Positions 18,205 through 27,724 of a DNA stretch of 64,000 nt are shown piece by piece; position 1 is the first letter of the stretch, and every line of letters starts with the position of its first letter. A model generated the notes under the pieces. It ran no database searches. It was not told where the DNA came from and saw only the letters and a program-made list of their open reading frames with translations. This stretch comes from Candidatus Thiodubiliella endoseptemdiera. GTDB taxonomy: Bacteria > Pseudomonadota > Gammaproteobacteria > PS1 > Pseudothioglobaceae. Location: contig JACCHT010000001.1 in the NCBI GenBank assembly GCA_013416635.1, positions 186,001 to 250,000 of the forward strand. Reading direction: 5' to 3'. The translations under genes and the position numbers were made by a program.

Positions 18205-18364
18205 AGACCTTTGCATAAATAGGGATGATTAGCAAAATGACAGATTTTATTAAATTGGAAATTTTTTAAATCCACTCCTAGCAGGGCTAAGGGTGTTTTT
18301 AAAAAGTTTGTAATTTGATGAAAGATGGCGTTTTGATGATTATTCATATTTATGCAAAGGTCTC
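18204..18364 (-). mobile_element. 161-bp MITE, full copy 4
   Basis: This full copy has the 5-bp duplication TACTA (18199-18203 and 18365-18369). It lies between the convergent mnmH and yfaE genes. Its first base completes the mnmH stop codon, and its right duplication touches the 3' end of yfaE. Confidence 0.95.
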
Positions 18365-18366
18365 TA

Positions 18367-18633
18367 CTAAAAACTACGCAATCCAATCTTGATATCGGTA
18401 GTTGGCTTAGCTTGACAGGCAAGGATTTCCCCGCGAGACAGTGGCACTAAACAATCTTCATGTATTACATCCCCTGCCAAAAGTTGCAATATACAAGTAC
18501 CGCAATGCCCTTGTCGGCAGGAATGCTCTACCAACACATTGTGTTCTTCCAATTCGGTTAAAATTGATTTTTCACCATATACATACAGTGATTCAGTCTT
18601 GCCGCTGATGTTGTCAATGTCTATCTTAAACAC
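18367..18633 (-). CDS. yfaE: 2Fe-2S ferredoxin for ribonucleotide reductase
   Basis: This 88-residue plant-type ferredoxin has cluster cysteines Cys39, Cys44, Cys47 (CRQGHCGTC) and Cys73 (LACQA). It lies 3 bp after nrdB on the same strand. In E. coli the same position is held by yfaE, whose product supplies electrons to keep the NrdB di-iron tyrosyl cofactor active. The position makes that role the best assignment. A MITE end duplication abuts its stop. Confidence 0.92.
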   Translation of the reverse strand: MFKIDIDNISGKTESLYVYGEKSILTELEEHNVLVEHSCRQGHCGTCILQLLAGDVIHEDCLVPLSRGEILACQAKPTTDIKIGLRSF

Positions 18634-18636
18634 TAA

Positions 18637-19768
18637 TTAGAGCTTAAATTCGCCGAAATCAGTATCATCTACATCCATATTGCTATCAATGGCACTCACT
18701 AAATAAGAAGTGATTTCAGTTTCTTGCGGGGCAACTTGTACATTATCAGAGTCTAGCCAATGATTAATCCACGGCAATGGATTAGCGCGGTCGTCAAATA
18801 TTGGTTCAAGCCCGATTGCTTTCATGCGAATGTTGGTAATATATTCTAAATATTGCTTTAGAATTTCAGCATTTAAGCCAATCATAGAGCCATCACGGAA
18901 TAAATATTCTGCCCATTCTTTTTCTTGATTGCAAGCTTCCTTGAACATGGTAATAACTTCTTCTTCGCACTCAGCGGCTATTTTTTGCATATCAGGGTCG
19001 TCTTTACCACTACGCATCAAATTCAGCATATGTTGTGTTCCAGATAGGTGTAACGCCTCATCACGAGCAATCATTTTGATGATTTTGGCGTTGCCTTCCA
19101 TCACTTTTCGTTCTGCAAAGGCAAATGAACATGCAAATGACACATAAAAACGCACGGCTTCGAGGATATTAACCGACATTAAGGTTAGATAAAGTTTCTT
19201 TTTAAGCAATATAGATTGATATTAACCGTTGCGGTACCTATGGTTAAGTGCTTTCCCATGTAGTAAAAAGGCTTGTGTACATTTAATCAGTTCATCGTAT
19301 TTTTCTGAGACACTTTCTGCACGCTTGATAATTTCGTCTGTCTTCATAATATCGTCAAATACCACGCCCGGTTCATTTGTAATTGCACGAATGATGTGCG
19401 TATAAGAACGCGAGTGAATGGTTTCAGAAAATGACCAAGTTTCAATCCAGTTCTCCACCTCAGGCAGTGATACAATCGGTAAAAAGGCAATAACAGGGCT
19501 TCGACCTTGCACGGAATCTAACAAAATTTGGTATTGCAAATTAGAGATGAAAATGTGCTTTTCATTGGGTAATAACTTAGCAAAGTCAATCTTGTCCTTG
19601 CTTACATCGATTTTCAGGTCGCCAAAAGAAGGAAAGCTGTTTTTCCGTTAGTTTTTCAAATACTTCATATTTTTGCTTATCAAAACGCGCCACATTCACG
19701 CTATTGCCAAAAAACATCGGCTCGGTAAGTGTATCGCTCACTTCTTTGGTAAAAATACTGTATGACAT
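18637..19768 (-). CDS. nrdB: Ribonucleotide reductase beta subunit, class Ia, interrupted
   Basis: NrdB carries the di-iron/tyrosyl radical centre that starts ribonucleotide reduction in NrdA. The sequence from [20 protein letters not shown] to FGEFKL is co-linear with E. coli NrdB. It is broken twice. Near 19612 the frame shifts in an A run (two bases short of the expected PE-IDVSKDK). An in-frame TAA at 19222-19224 then lies between HRYRNG and [12 protein letters not shown]. Iron-ligand regions AFAER and ARDEALH are intact. A MITE separates it from nrdA. Because the gene is normally essential, at least the frameshift is likely a sequence error; the nonsense codon deserves checking. Confidence 0.88.
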
Positions 19769-19790
19769 TTTCTTTTATCCTCTTTTATTT

Positions 19791-19951
19791 GAGACCTTTG
19801 CATAAATATGAATAATCATCAAAACGCCATCTTTCATCAAATTACAAACTTTTTAAAAACACCCTTAGCCCTGCTAGGAGTGGATTTAAAAAATTTCCAA
19901 TTTAATAAAATCTGTCATTTTGCTAATCATCCCTATTTATGCAAAGGTCTC
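19791..19951 (+). mobile_element. 161-bp MITE, full copy 5
   Basis: This full copy has the 5-bp duplication TATTT (19786-19790 and 19952-19956). It sits between nrdA and nrdB, which are on the minus strand, so an nrdAB transcript must pass through the element's inverted ends. Confidence 0.95.
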
Positions 19952-19954
19952 TAT

Positions 19955-22237
19955 TTATAGTTTGCAAACACCATCTGCACACCCATTTTCATCTTCTTTT
20001 TCTGGCTTATTTTCGTTCTCACCACTACCGTCGCGTGTCGTATGATAATAAAGCGTTTTAACACCGTACTTTATAAGCCTTTAATAAATCTATTAAGAAC
20101 AATTTCATTGGCACTTTTCCGCCTTCAAATTTAGAAGGGTCATAGTGTGTGTTGGCGGAAATCGCTTGATCAACAAACTTTTGCATAATCGCACACAATT
20201 GTAAATAACCTTCGTTGTCCTTAATATCCCATAATAATTCATATTGATTTTTGAGGTTTTCATATTCTGGCACCACCTGTTTTAACAATCCGTCTTTGGA
20301 TTGTTTAACGGTTATAAAACCTCGTGGTGGCTCAATGCCATTGGTAGAATTTGAGATTTGTGATGAACTTTCACAGGGCATTAATGCGGTGAGCGTTGAG
20401 TTTCTAAGTCCTGTTTTGACAATATTTTTACGCAAAGTTTCCCAATCTAATTGCAAAGAAGTATGGCAGAAAGTATTTATATCTTGCTTGAAAGTATCAA
20501 TTGGCATAATGCCTTTTGCATATTGTGTTTGGTGAAATAAAGGACATTTACCTTTTTCTTGAGCCAATTTATTAGAGGCTTTAAGTGAGTAGTATTGCAA
20601 TGCTTCAAGGGTGTTATGAACCAAATCATTACCCGATCCATCAGAGTATTTAGCACCATTTTTTGCCAAATAATAAGCCAAATTGGTTATTCCGATACCC
20701 AGCGTTCTACGGTTCATACTGGCTAATTGCGCTGCCTTAATTGGATAATCTTGATAATCTAAGAGAGAATCTAGGGCGCGAACAATAATTTCGGTAATTT
20801 CTTCCAATTCATCCAGACTGTCAAGTGCACCCAAATTAACTGCTGATAGTGTGCATAAAGCGATCTCACCATTTTCATCTTGCACGGAATACAAGGGTTT
20901 GGTTGGCAAAGTAATTTCCATACACAAGTTGGATTGACGCACAGGGGCAACTTTGGAGTCAAATGCACCGTGAGTATTGCAATGATCTACATTCTGCACA
21001 TAAATACGCCCAGTATTGGCGCGTTCTTGCATAAAGGTGGCGAACAACTCACGCGCCTTGATGGTTTTCTTGCGAATAGAATTATTTTGTTCGTATTGCT
21101 CATATAAGCGTTTGAATTCGTCTTGATCTTCGAAAAATGCTTCGTATAAGCCCGTTGTTTCATCTGGTGAGAATAAAGTAATGTTACCGTCTTCAACAAA
21201 TCGTTGATACATCAAACCATTGAATTGCACACCATAGTCTAGGTGACGCACTCGATTTTCATCCGTACCTGCGTTGTTTTTAAGCACCAATAGGTCTTTT
21301 ACTTCTAAATGCCAAAATGGATAGAATAGGGTGGCAGCGCCTCCACGCACACCGCCTTGGGAGCAGGATTTAACCGCTGTGTGGAAGTGTTTGTAGAAAG
21401 GAATGCAACCTGTGTGCATTGCCTCACCGCCACGAATAGGACTGCCTAGCGCACGAATTCTACCCGCATTCACACCAATACCTGCTCGTTGAGACACATA
21501 TTTAACAATTGCCCCTGCGGTGGCGCTGATAGAGTCTAAATCATCGGCTGTTTCAATCAAAACACAAGAAGAAAATTGACGCGTTGGCGTGCGAACACCT
21601 GACATAATCGGTGTCGGCAAAGAGATTTTAAAAGTGGAAACTGCGTCATAGAAGCGTTTAACAATGTTCATTCGCATGTCAGCCTCATATTCTTGGAATA
21701 AACACATACCTACCAACATATATAACTGCTGTGGCGATTCAAAAATCTCACCTGTGGTACGGTTTTGCACCAGATATTTTCCTTCAATTGCTTTACTGCT
21801 GCATAAGAAAACTTCATGTCGCGTTCGTGGTCAGTGTGTGCATCTAACGCTTCAATCTCTGCTTTGTTGTATTTTTCCAAAATATCTGTGTCATAAATAC
21901 CCGCATCAGTGAGTTTAGTCACATGTGCAAATAAGGAAGGTGGGGTAAAAGATTGGAATGATTTTTTACGCAGATGAAAGATAGCTAGACGGGCCGCTAA
22001 ATACTGATAATCAGGTGCATCAGTAGAGATTAAATCAGCAGCTGATTTAATGATGGTTTCATGAATGTCTTCGGTCTTAATATTTTCAAAAAAAGCCAGT
22101 TGTGCACTGATTTCAACTTGGGAAACACTGACCCCCTTCAAACCCCTAGATGCCCACTCAATTACACGGTGAATTTTCTCCATATCTATCGGTTCTTTTT
22201 TGCCATTTCTCTTGGTAACTTGGATATTTTTATTCAT
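19955..22237 (-). CDS. nrdA: Ribonucleotide reductase alpha subunit, class Ia, frame-disrupted
   Basis: NrdA reduces ribonucleoside diphosphates to deoxy forms. The N-terminal ATP-cone starts VTKRNGKKEPIDMEKIHR; the catalytic core has GSPIRGGEAMHTGCIPF, SNLCMEI and ALCTLSAVNLG, giving the active-site cysteines. The C-terminal redox pair is CADGVC before KL-stop. Two single-base changes split the frame: near 21787 one A is missing, and near 20069 one extra A puts the last 40 residues in another frame. About 760 residues in all, the expected length. The 3' duplication of the downstream MITE overlaps the stop codon. Essential function argues for sequencing errors. Confidence 0.9.
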
Positions 22238-22287
22238 CTGCTTTTGGGTTAAAACACTACAAAAATTAATTAGACGCTAATGACCTT

Positions 22288-22455
22288 TTAGGTTAATGCA
22301 CCTGCAGTATTGCCGATGATAAGGTCTAGGTCACCATCTTGGTCAATGTCAGCGAAGAATGCTTGTCCGTGAGATTCAAGTCCGGTGATATCGGAATACC
22401 AGTTGACAAAGAAGTCGTTGGTGTTGCTGATGAAGTATTTTGTTTGTCCTGGCAT
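22288..22455 (-). pseudogene. FG-GAP/VCBS repeat fragment
   Basis: This 55-residue frame ends with ADIDQDGDLDLIIGNTAG, a calcium-binding FG-GAP/VCBS repeat motif found in large surface or secreted beta-propeller proteins. It has an ATG but is far too short to be a whole propeller, and no neighbouring sequence continues it. It is likely the stump of a lost surface protein gene. A damaged MITE copy follows on the other side. Confidence 0.55.
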
Positions 22456-22525
22456 GGGGTTGTCCTTTGGGTGTTGTTAATATTTAATATTTTATATGAT
22501 ACTTTAAAAAAAATGGGTGGATATA

Positions 22526-22642
22526 TGCATAAATATGAATAATCATCAAAACGCCATCTTTCATCAAATTACAAACTTTTTAAAAACACCCTTAGCCCTG
22601 CTAGGAGTAGATTTAAAAAATTTCCAATTTAATAAAATCTGT
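22526..22642 (+). mobile_element. 161-bp MITE, truncated copy
   Basis: About 117 bp of the element are present, starting at base 10 of the consensus and stopping before the right end. Both terminal repeats are lost or cut, and no target duplication is visible. It lies upstream of nrdA and beside the FG-GAP fragment, in a stretch that seems to be decaying. Confidence 0.85.
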
Positions 22643-22668
22643 TTCCCATAAAAAATCGTGAAAATTAA

Positions 22669-23676
22669 CTAAATTGGCGAAGCGATAAGTTGAGTTTCAT
22701 CCAATCCATTTTCAAGTAGTAATTCACCTAAATAAATCAATACTTCAGCTGGTGCTGAAATATAAACATCTGCCTGATTGACAACCTCAATATCTAAGGA
22801 GTCAAAAATCTGTTTAGCTACTTTGTGACAATCATTTTTGTTGGCGCGATTAAAGGTGCAGGCAATGGCTGTATAAAAATATTCATCCATTACCGCCTCC
22901 CAAGAACGCGCATGATTATCTAGGTAGGGTGCTTTCTCATCGGCAGGGTATGCCCAGTAAAAATGCATAGGATTAGACATTTCTAATGAAAAAGCATGTT
23001 CTATTAGGCTTCTAATCGGTGCAAATCCGCCATCCCAAGCGATAAACACTATTCGCTGTATCGACTGTTCTTTCAACACAAAAATACCTTTTGGACCTTC
23101 TAAACTAACGACCGCTTTGTCTTTAAGTCTGCCATTAAAAATTTCATTTGCAAAAGCATCATACTCTCTATTTCTAATGTGAAATTCCAAATCCATCCCA
23201 TAACAAGGGCAGGAGGCAACAGGGTAGCGGTGTGTTTTACCGTTAAAAGACAACTCAACATCTTGACCTGCCATAAACTTCAATGTTTTTGATCTTGGCG
23301 TCCTCAGGCTTAAAATTGCCATATTTTCATTGACAAGGCGAATATGTTTAACCTTAACATCAATTTCTTGAATGGCAATAGATTTAACATCGCCAATTAA
23401 CTCTACTGCCACCTCAATATCAGTAGTAGGCGCATTACAACACATTAAAAAGGTATTTTTTGCCATTTGTTTATCTGTCAACACGAAATCATGGTGTTTT
23501 ATCTGTTTAATCTCACCTTTAATAAGCCTAGCTTCACAAGTGCCACAAGAGCCATTACTACAATCATAATGCATTGCTACGCCGTGTCTAAGTCCACTTT
23601 TAAGCACAGATTCCGTTACAGGACACTCAAAAACCCGCTGATGGTTCTGCAAATATACATTGAATAAAGTATTCAT
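22669..23676 (-). CDS. Ferredoxin-fused NAD(P)H flavin oxidoreductase
   Basis: This 335-residue electron-transfer protein has an N-terminal plant-type 2Fe-2S domain (CSNGSCGTC near residues 39-47, with a later CC near 78). An FAD-binding barrel follows (RYPVASCPC where RxYS/T is expected), then a ferredoxin-reductase NAD-binding domain (IVFIAWDGGFAPIRSLIEHA). The layout is that of oxygenase reductases and AscD/Fre-like proteins. No oxygenase is adjacent, so its electron acceptor is unknown. It precedes no obvious operon partner; hemH is upstream on the same strand, 128 bp away. Confidence 0.85.
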   Translation of the reverse strand: MNTLFNVYLQNHQRVFECPVTESVLKSGLRHGVAMHYDCSNGSCGTCEARLIKGEIKQIKHHDFVLTDKQMAKNTFLMCCNAPTTDIEVAVELIGDVKSIAIQEIDVKVKHIRLVNENMAILSLRTPRSKTLKFMAGQDVELSFNGKTHRYPVASCPCYGMDLEFHIRNREYDAFANEIFNGRLKDKAVVSLEGPKGIFVLKEQSIQRIVFIAWDGGFAPIRSLIEHAFSLEMSNPMHFYWAYPADEKAPYLDNHARSWEAVMDEYFYTAIACTFNRANKNDCHKVAKQIFDSLDIEVVNQADVYISAPAEVLIYLGELLLENGLDETQLIASPI

Positions 23677-23703
23677 TTGTGTCAGATTTGAGTTGGGTTA
23701 GAT

Positions 23704-23734
23704 ATTGACAAGGTTAGACCTAGAATTGACAAGG
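23704..23734. promoter_or_regulatory. Tandem 10-bp direct repeat upstream of the reductase gene
   Basis: ATTGACAAGG occurs twice (23704-23713 and 23725-23734), 21 bp apart, which is two helical turns. It lies 27-58 bp upstream of the reductase start at 23676. The reverse complement offers TTGTCA as a possible -35 element. It could be a paired regulator site; no regulator is identified. Confidence 0.35.
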
Positions 23735-23804
23735 GGAAGTGAAAAATCTTTGTTTTCTTGGGTTCTAATAATATACAATTTAACATAATATAAATTATGC
23801 GAAG

Positions 23805-24782
23805 TTAATTAATTTTGGATAAAATAATGTTGGAAAGTGCTTTTATATGGTCTTGGCGGTTGTTTAGTGCGGGAATGTAACTAAATTCTTTTCCACCAGC
23901 TTGCATAAAATAGCCTCTATTTTCTTCGTTAATTTCTTCGATGGTTTCTAAGCAGTCAACTGAAAATCCTGGGCAAATGACTTGCACATGTTTGGTGTCG
24001 GACTGGGCTAAGGACTCCAAACTGGCTTTTGTCTGCGGTTTTAACCACTCTTCACGGCCGAATATAGATTGAAAACATAGTTGATACTTATTTTCATTTA
24101 AATCAAGTGCTTCGGCGAGTAATTTGGTAGTGTTAATGCAGTGATCGTAATAAACATCACCATTATCGACAAAGCGTTGAGGTATGCCATGAAATGATAT
24201 CATTAACTTGTCGGGTTTACCGTGCTTTTGCTGGTGTTCAATCACGGAATTGGCCAAAGATTGAATATAGCCTTCGTTTTGATGGTAATCATCAATAAAT
24301 ACCAGTTTTGGTGTATTTTCCCAGTTTTTAAGTACCATATTGACTACATCACGGGTTGAGCCTGTTGTAGTGTCTGAATATTGCGGATACATTGGCAAAA
24401 CCACGATTTTTTCACAGCCTTTGAAGTTTAATTTCTCTAGTGCCAAATCAATCGATGGATTACCGTAACGCATCCCTACTTCCAACTCCAAATCATCAAA
24501 GTCATTGGCAAGGAATTCTTGAATGCTTTTGGCTTGTAAATTGGTAATATTTAACAACGGAGAACCTTCTCCAAAACTGTTCCAAATCTTGGCATAATTG
24601 AGGGCAGATTTTGCTGGACGAATATTCAAAATAACCACATTTAGAGCCAACCACCATATCAATTTATTAGGCGGCTGGATAACGCGTTCATCTGATAAAA
24701 ACTGCTTTAAATATCGCTTTAAAGCAGGCTTTGTTGGGGCGTCAGGTGTGCCCAAATTAGTCAGTAAAATACCAGTTTTCAT
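23805..24782 (-). CDS. hemH: Ferrochelatase
   Basis: HemH inserts ferrous iron into protoporphyrin IX, the last step of heme synthesis, at the cytoplasmic membrane face. The 325-residue protein begins TGILLTNLGTPDAPTKPALK, has the metal-site motif MISFHGIPQRF, and ends in the CPGFSVDCLETIEEI region expected for the family. It is read just after a thioredoxin-like gene with which it is contiguous (the start codon directly follows that gene's stop). hemF is found elsewhere in this window. Confidence 0.96.
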   Translation of the reverse strand: MKTGILLTNLGTPDAPTKPALKRYLKQFLSDERVIQPPNKLIWWLALNVVILNIRPAKSALNYAKIWNSFGEGSPLLNITNLQAKSIQEFLANDFDDLELEVGMRYGNPSIDLALEKLNFKGCEKIVVLPMYPQYSDTTTGSTRDVVNMVLKNWENTPKLVFIDDYHQNEGYIQSLANSVIEHQQKHGKPDKLMISFHGIPQRFVDNGDVYYDHCINTTKLLAEALDLNENKYQLCFQSIFGREEWLKPQTKASLESLAQSDTKHVQVICPGFSVDCLETIEEINEENRGYFMQAGGKEFSYIPALNNRQDHIKALSNIILSKIN

Positions 24783-25133
24783 CTAAAACTTCTCCAAATT
24801 ACGGTCTATAAAATCATGCACAAAATCATGTTCTTTTGCAGAGTGAAAGCGGTCAACTTCCTTGCCCCTGACAAAGGCAATCACCGTTGGAAATCCACGC
24901 ACCGAATACTGCCCTGCAATTTTCATATTTTCATCTTCTGCTTCAAGTTTTGCCAATAAAAATTCATCGTAATTATACTCTGCTATAACACTATTTAAAA
25001 CAGACTCTAAAATCTTGCATGGTCCACACCATTCTGCAGAAATATCCAAAATCACCAATTGTTTATGTGACTTTTTGATGACCAATTCTTGAAAAGAGTC
25101 AATTGTAACTTTAATTGGAGTGATATTAGTCAT
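24783..25133 (-). CDS. Thioredoxin-fold protein
   Basis: This 116-residue thioredoxin-like protein has the active site WCGPC (Cys36, Cys39), the cis-proline loop RGFPTV near residue 80, and no signal peptide. It would act as a cytoplasmic disulfide reductase. It is directly followed by hemH on the same strand without a gap, suggesting joint translation. It is somewhat diverged from TrxA (EWCGPCKILES), so it is probably an accessory thioredoxin. Confidence 0.9.
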   Translation of the reverse strand: MTNITPIKVTIDSFQELVIKKSHKQLVILDISAEWCGPCKILESVLNSVIAEYNYDEFLLAKLEAEDENMKIAGQYSVRGFPTVIAFVRGKEVDRFHSAKEHDFVHDFIDRNLEKF

Positions 25134-25156
25134 AAATAATTAAAAATCAATAGGTT

Positions 25157-25317
25157 GAGACCTTTGCATAAATATGAATAATCATCAAAACGCCATCTTT
25201 CATCAAATTACAAACTTTTTAAAAACACCCTTAGCCCTGCTAGGAGTGGATTTAAAAAATTTCCAATTTAATAAAATCTGTCATTTTGCTAATCATCCCT
25301 ATTTATGCAAAGGTCTC
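25157..25317 (+). mobile_element. 161-bp MITE, full copy 6
   Basis: This full copy has the 5-bp duplication AGGTT (25152-25156 and 25318-25322). It lies upstream of the thioredoxin gene and downstream of the unidentified gene at 25450-25869, so it may separate the thioredoxin gene from its former promoter. Confidence 0.95.
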
Positions 25318-25449
25318 AGGTTATGTATAAAAAAACTAAAATTTATTTTTTAAACGATTATTGTCATCGGCTGCCCTTTGTATTAATTCATTAGTAAAGT
25401 TGTTTAAATATAGAATTTGGCGGTCATTGTCAAAAAAAACTTTAAAAAG

Positions 25450-25869
25450 TCAACCTTTAGGAATTTTGGCAACAAATTTCCCAGTTAGTCGATATTTTTG
25501 TTTTGGGCTCTTTGGTTTTTCTGGGATAGTTAATTCTAAAAAATTAGATTTAAGCAATGGGTTTAAAATATCATTTTTGAATTTTGACTTGTTGCTTCTT
25601 TTTGAAATTTCCATCAACTCTGTAGCTGTATTTTCAAGCTTGCATTGCTTTAAAATTTCAATGTGATTTTTTGTTAAATATTCAAAGTTATAACTTAGTC
25701 CCAACTTAGTCCCTGATATATCTTTATTTACTGATATATAGGAGTTTTCTATGAAGTCAAATCCTCGTTGTTTTGCATCAATTTTGTTATCAGAATTCCT
25801 CTTAAAATCTTTAACATTGTCTTCAATAGATTCTGTTTTTTTGATATTATTGTTTGAAAACCAATCCAT
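25450..25869 (-). CDS. Hypothetical protein with a C-terminal winged-helix motif
   Basis: This 139-residue protein is rich in Asn, Lys and Ser. Its C-terminal half (ILKQCKLENTATELMEISKRSNKSKFKND and LLKSNFLELTIPEKP followed by SPKQKYRLTGK) resembles the winged-helix end found in Fic and RecG-like/AAA_4 proteins. After the TGA, the same frame stays open for another 38 codons (LFKVFFDNDRQILYLNNFTNEL), so the stop may be premature. It starts 11 bp after the end of aapP. No function is assigned. Confidence 0.55.
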   Translation of the reverse strand: MDWFSNNNIKKTESIEDNVKDFKRNSDNKIDAKQRGFDFIENSYISVNKDISGTKLGLSYNFEYLTKNHIEILKQCKLENTATELMEISKRSNKSKFKNDILNPLLKSNFLELTIPEKPKSPKQKYRLTGKFVAKIPKG

Positions 25870-25880
25870 AGTTCCTACTC

Positions 25881-26621
25881 CTACTCGCTCAATATTTGCT
25901 CTAAAAACAACTGTAAGCGTTCTGATTCTGGATTATTAAAGAATGCATCTGGCTTATTCTCTTCAATAATCTGCCCTTCATCCATAAAGATAACACGGTC
26001 AGCTACTTTCTTAGCGAAACCCATTTCATGCGTTACACAAAGCATTGTAATGCCCTCTTTGGAAAGTTCCACCATCACATCTAGCACTTCTGCAATCATT
26101 TCTGGGTCAAGTGCAGAGGTTGGCTCATCAAATAACATTATCCCAGGCGAGGTACATAGTGCTCTGGCAATTGCAACGCGTTGCTGTTGCCCGCCACTGA
26201 GCTGATTTGGATATTTTTCAGCTTGGTCCCTAATACCCACCCTATCCAATAACTGTAAGGCCTTATCTCTTGCTGCTTGCTTGCTTTCATTATGCACCCA
26301 GATAGGTGCTAAAGTCAGGTTATCAATAATACTAAGGTGTGGAAATAGGTTGAAATGCTGAAACACCATAGAGACTTCCGATCTAATCTGTCTAATCTTA
26401 TCCACATTGTCGCTAAGTACTGTTCCGTCAACGGTAATAGAACCCTCTTGGAACTTCTCTAAGAAATTAATACAGCGAATTAGTGTGGACTTGCCACTGC
26501 CTGATGGTCCACAAATGACGATAATCTCACCTTTTTTAACCTTGAGATTGATATTCTTAAGTGCGTGAAAATTGCTATACCACTTGTTTAAACCGTTTAT
26601 TTCAATAATATTTTCATTCAT
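25881..26621 (-). CDS. aapP: General L-amino acid ABC transporter, ATP-binding protein
   Basis: This ATPase powers the AapJQMP importer for polar amino acids. In 246 residues it has Walker A GPSGSGKST, the Q-loop FQHFNLFPH, the signature LSGGQQQRVAIARAL, Walker B IMLFDEPTSALD and the switch His in CVTHEMGF. It is the last gene of the minus-strand order aapJ-aapQ-aapM-aapP and begins 5 bp after aapM. GlnQ/YhdZ are close relatives, but the full gene order supports AapP. Confidence 0.94.
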   Translation of the reverse strand: MNENIIEINGLNKWYSNFHALKNINLKVKKGEIIVICGPSGSGKSTLIRCINFLEKFQEGSITVDGTVLSDNVDKIRQIRSEVSMVFQHFNLFPHLSIIDNLTLAPIWVHNESKQAARDKALQLLDRVGIRDQAEKYPNQLSGGQQQRVAIARALCTSPGIMLFDEPTSALDPEMIAEVLDVMVELSKEGITMLCVTHEMGFAKKVADRVIFMDEGQIIEENKPDAFFNNPESERLQLFLEQILSE

Positions 26622-26626
26622 AATAT

Positions 26627-27723
26627 TTATTTTTTGTGTTCTGTGTTGTATTTAAGTTCTAATTGTCTTGAATATCGGCTCATTGAGTATAGGATAATCC
26701 AGAGCACTATCATTACGAATACATAGCCCTCAGTGCTTCTACCAAGCCACAACTCGTCGCTAGTCGTCAAATGTACCATAGATAAAATATCAAATAATCC
26801 AATGATAAGAACCAGCGTTGTATCCTTGAATAATGCAATAAATGAGCCAACAATATTAGGTATTGATATTTTCAATGCTTGCGGTAGAATAATCAAACCT
26901 GTTTTTTGTATGAAGCTCAGTCCCATTGCATCTGCTGCCTCATATTGCCCTTTAGGAATGGCCTGCAACCCTCCTCGAATTACCTCAGCGATATATACTG
27001 ATTGGAATAAGGTAATACCGATTAAAGCACGCAACAGTTTATCCATATCCATTCCTTCCTTGAAAAACAACGGTAACACAACCGATGCCATAAATAAAAT
27101 GGTGATCAATGGCACACCACGGATAAACTCGATATAAACCACTGATAGCAGTCTAATCACCCGCATTTTAGACTGCCGCCCGAGTGCCAATAAAATACCA
27201 ATTGGAAATGAAGCCACAATACCCACTGTAGCCACCACAATAGTCAGCATTAAACCTCCCCACTGATGAGTTTCAACGATTTTAAGTCCAAAACCACCAT
27301 ATAATAAAAAAAATGTAATGATTGGGTAAATAACAATTAGACCAATAATGATTTTGACTCTGTGTGCATAGTGTTTAAGCGATTTAGACACAAAAACAAA
27401 GCTTAATGTTAGTGCCAATACTAACTGCGGACGCCAAATCTCTTCTGGTGGGTAAAACCATAGATGAATAAGTCAGATTTTTCAATGATATAGCTCCAAC
27501 AAGCACCTTCTCTACCGCATTGTTCGTTGGTTACCTGTGCAAAAGTCGCATCAAAAAACATCCAATTCGCTAAAGGAGGCACTACCAAATAAATAAAATA
27601 CAATGCAATTAGCGTAAATACACTGCTAGAAAGGCTATAGAACAGATTTTTCCTAATCCAATGAGAGGCACCTGTCTCTGATTTTGGTGTACTTCTGCTT
27701 AATTGTTGCTCAAAAGTAGCCAC
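26627..27723 (-). CDS. aapM: General L-amino acid ABC transporter permease M, frame-disrupted
   Basis: One of the two membrane subunits of the Aap importer. The N-terminal piece (27723 to about 27455) has one membrane segment and the conserved cysteine pair region NEQCGREGACWSYI. The rest continues in another frame as PPEEIWRPQLVLALTL, with the permease EAA loop (EAADAMGLSFIQKTGLIILPQALK). One T missing from a T run near 27455 explains the shift. Corrected, it is about 365 residues, normal for AapM. It starts 1 bp after aapQ ends. Confidence 0.88.
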
Positions 27724-27724
27724 G

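Noticed and set aside
22339..22542. A 67-residue plus-strand frame
   Set aside because: It is the antisense shadow of the FG-GAP fragment, whose motif is convincing on the minus strand.
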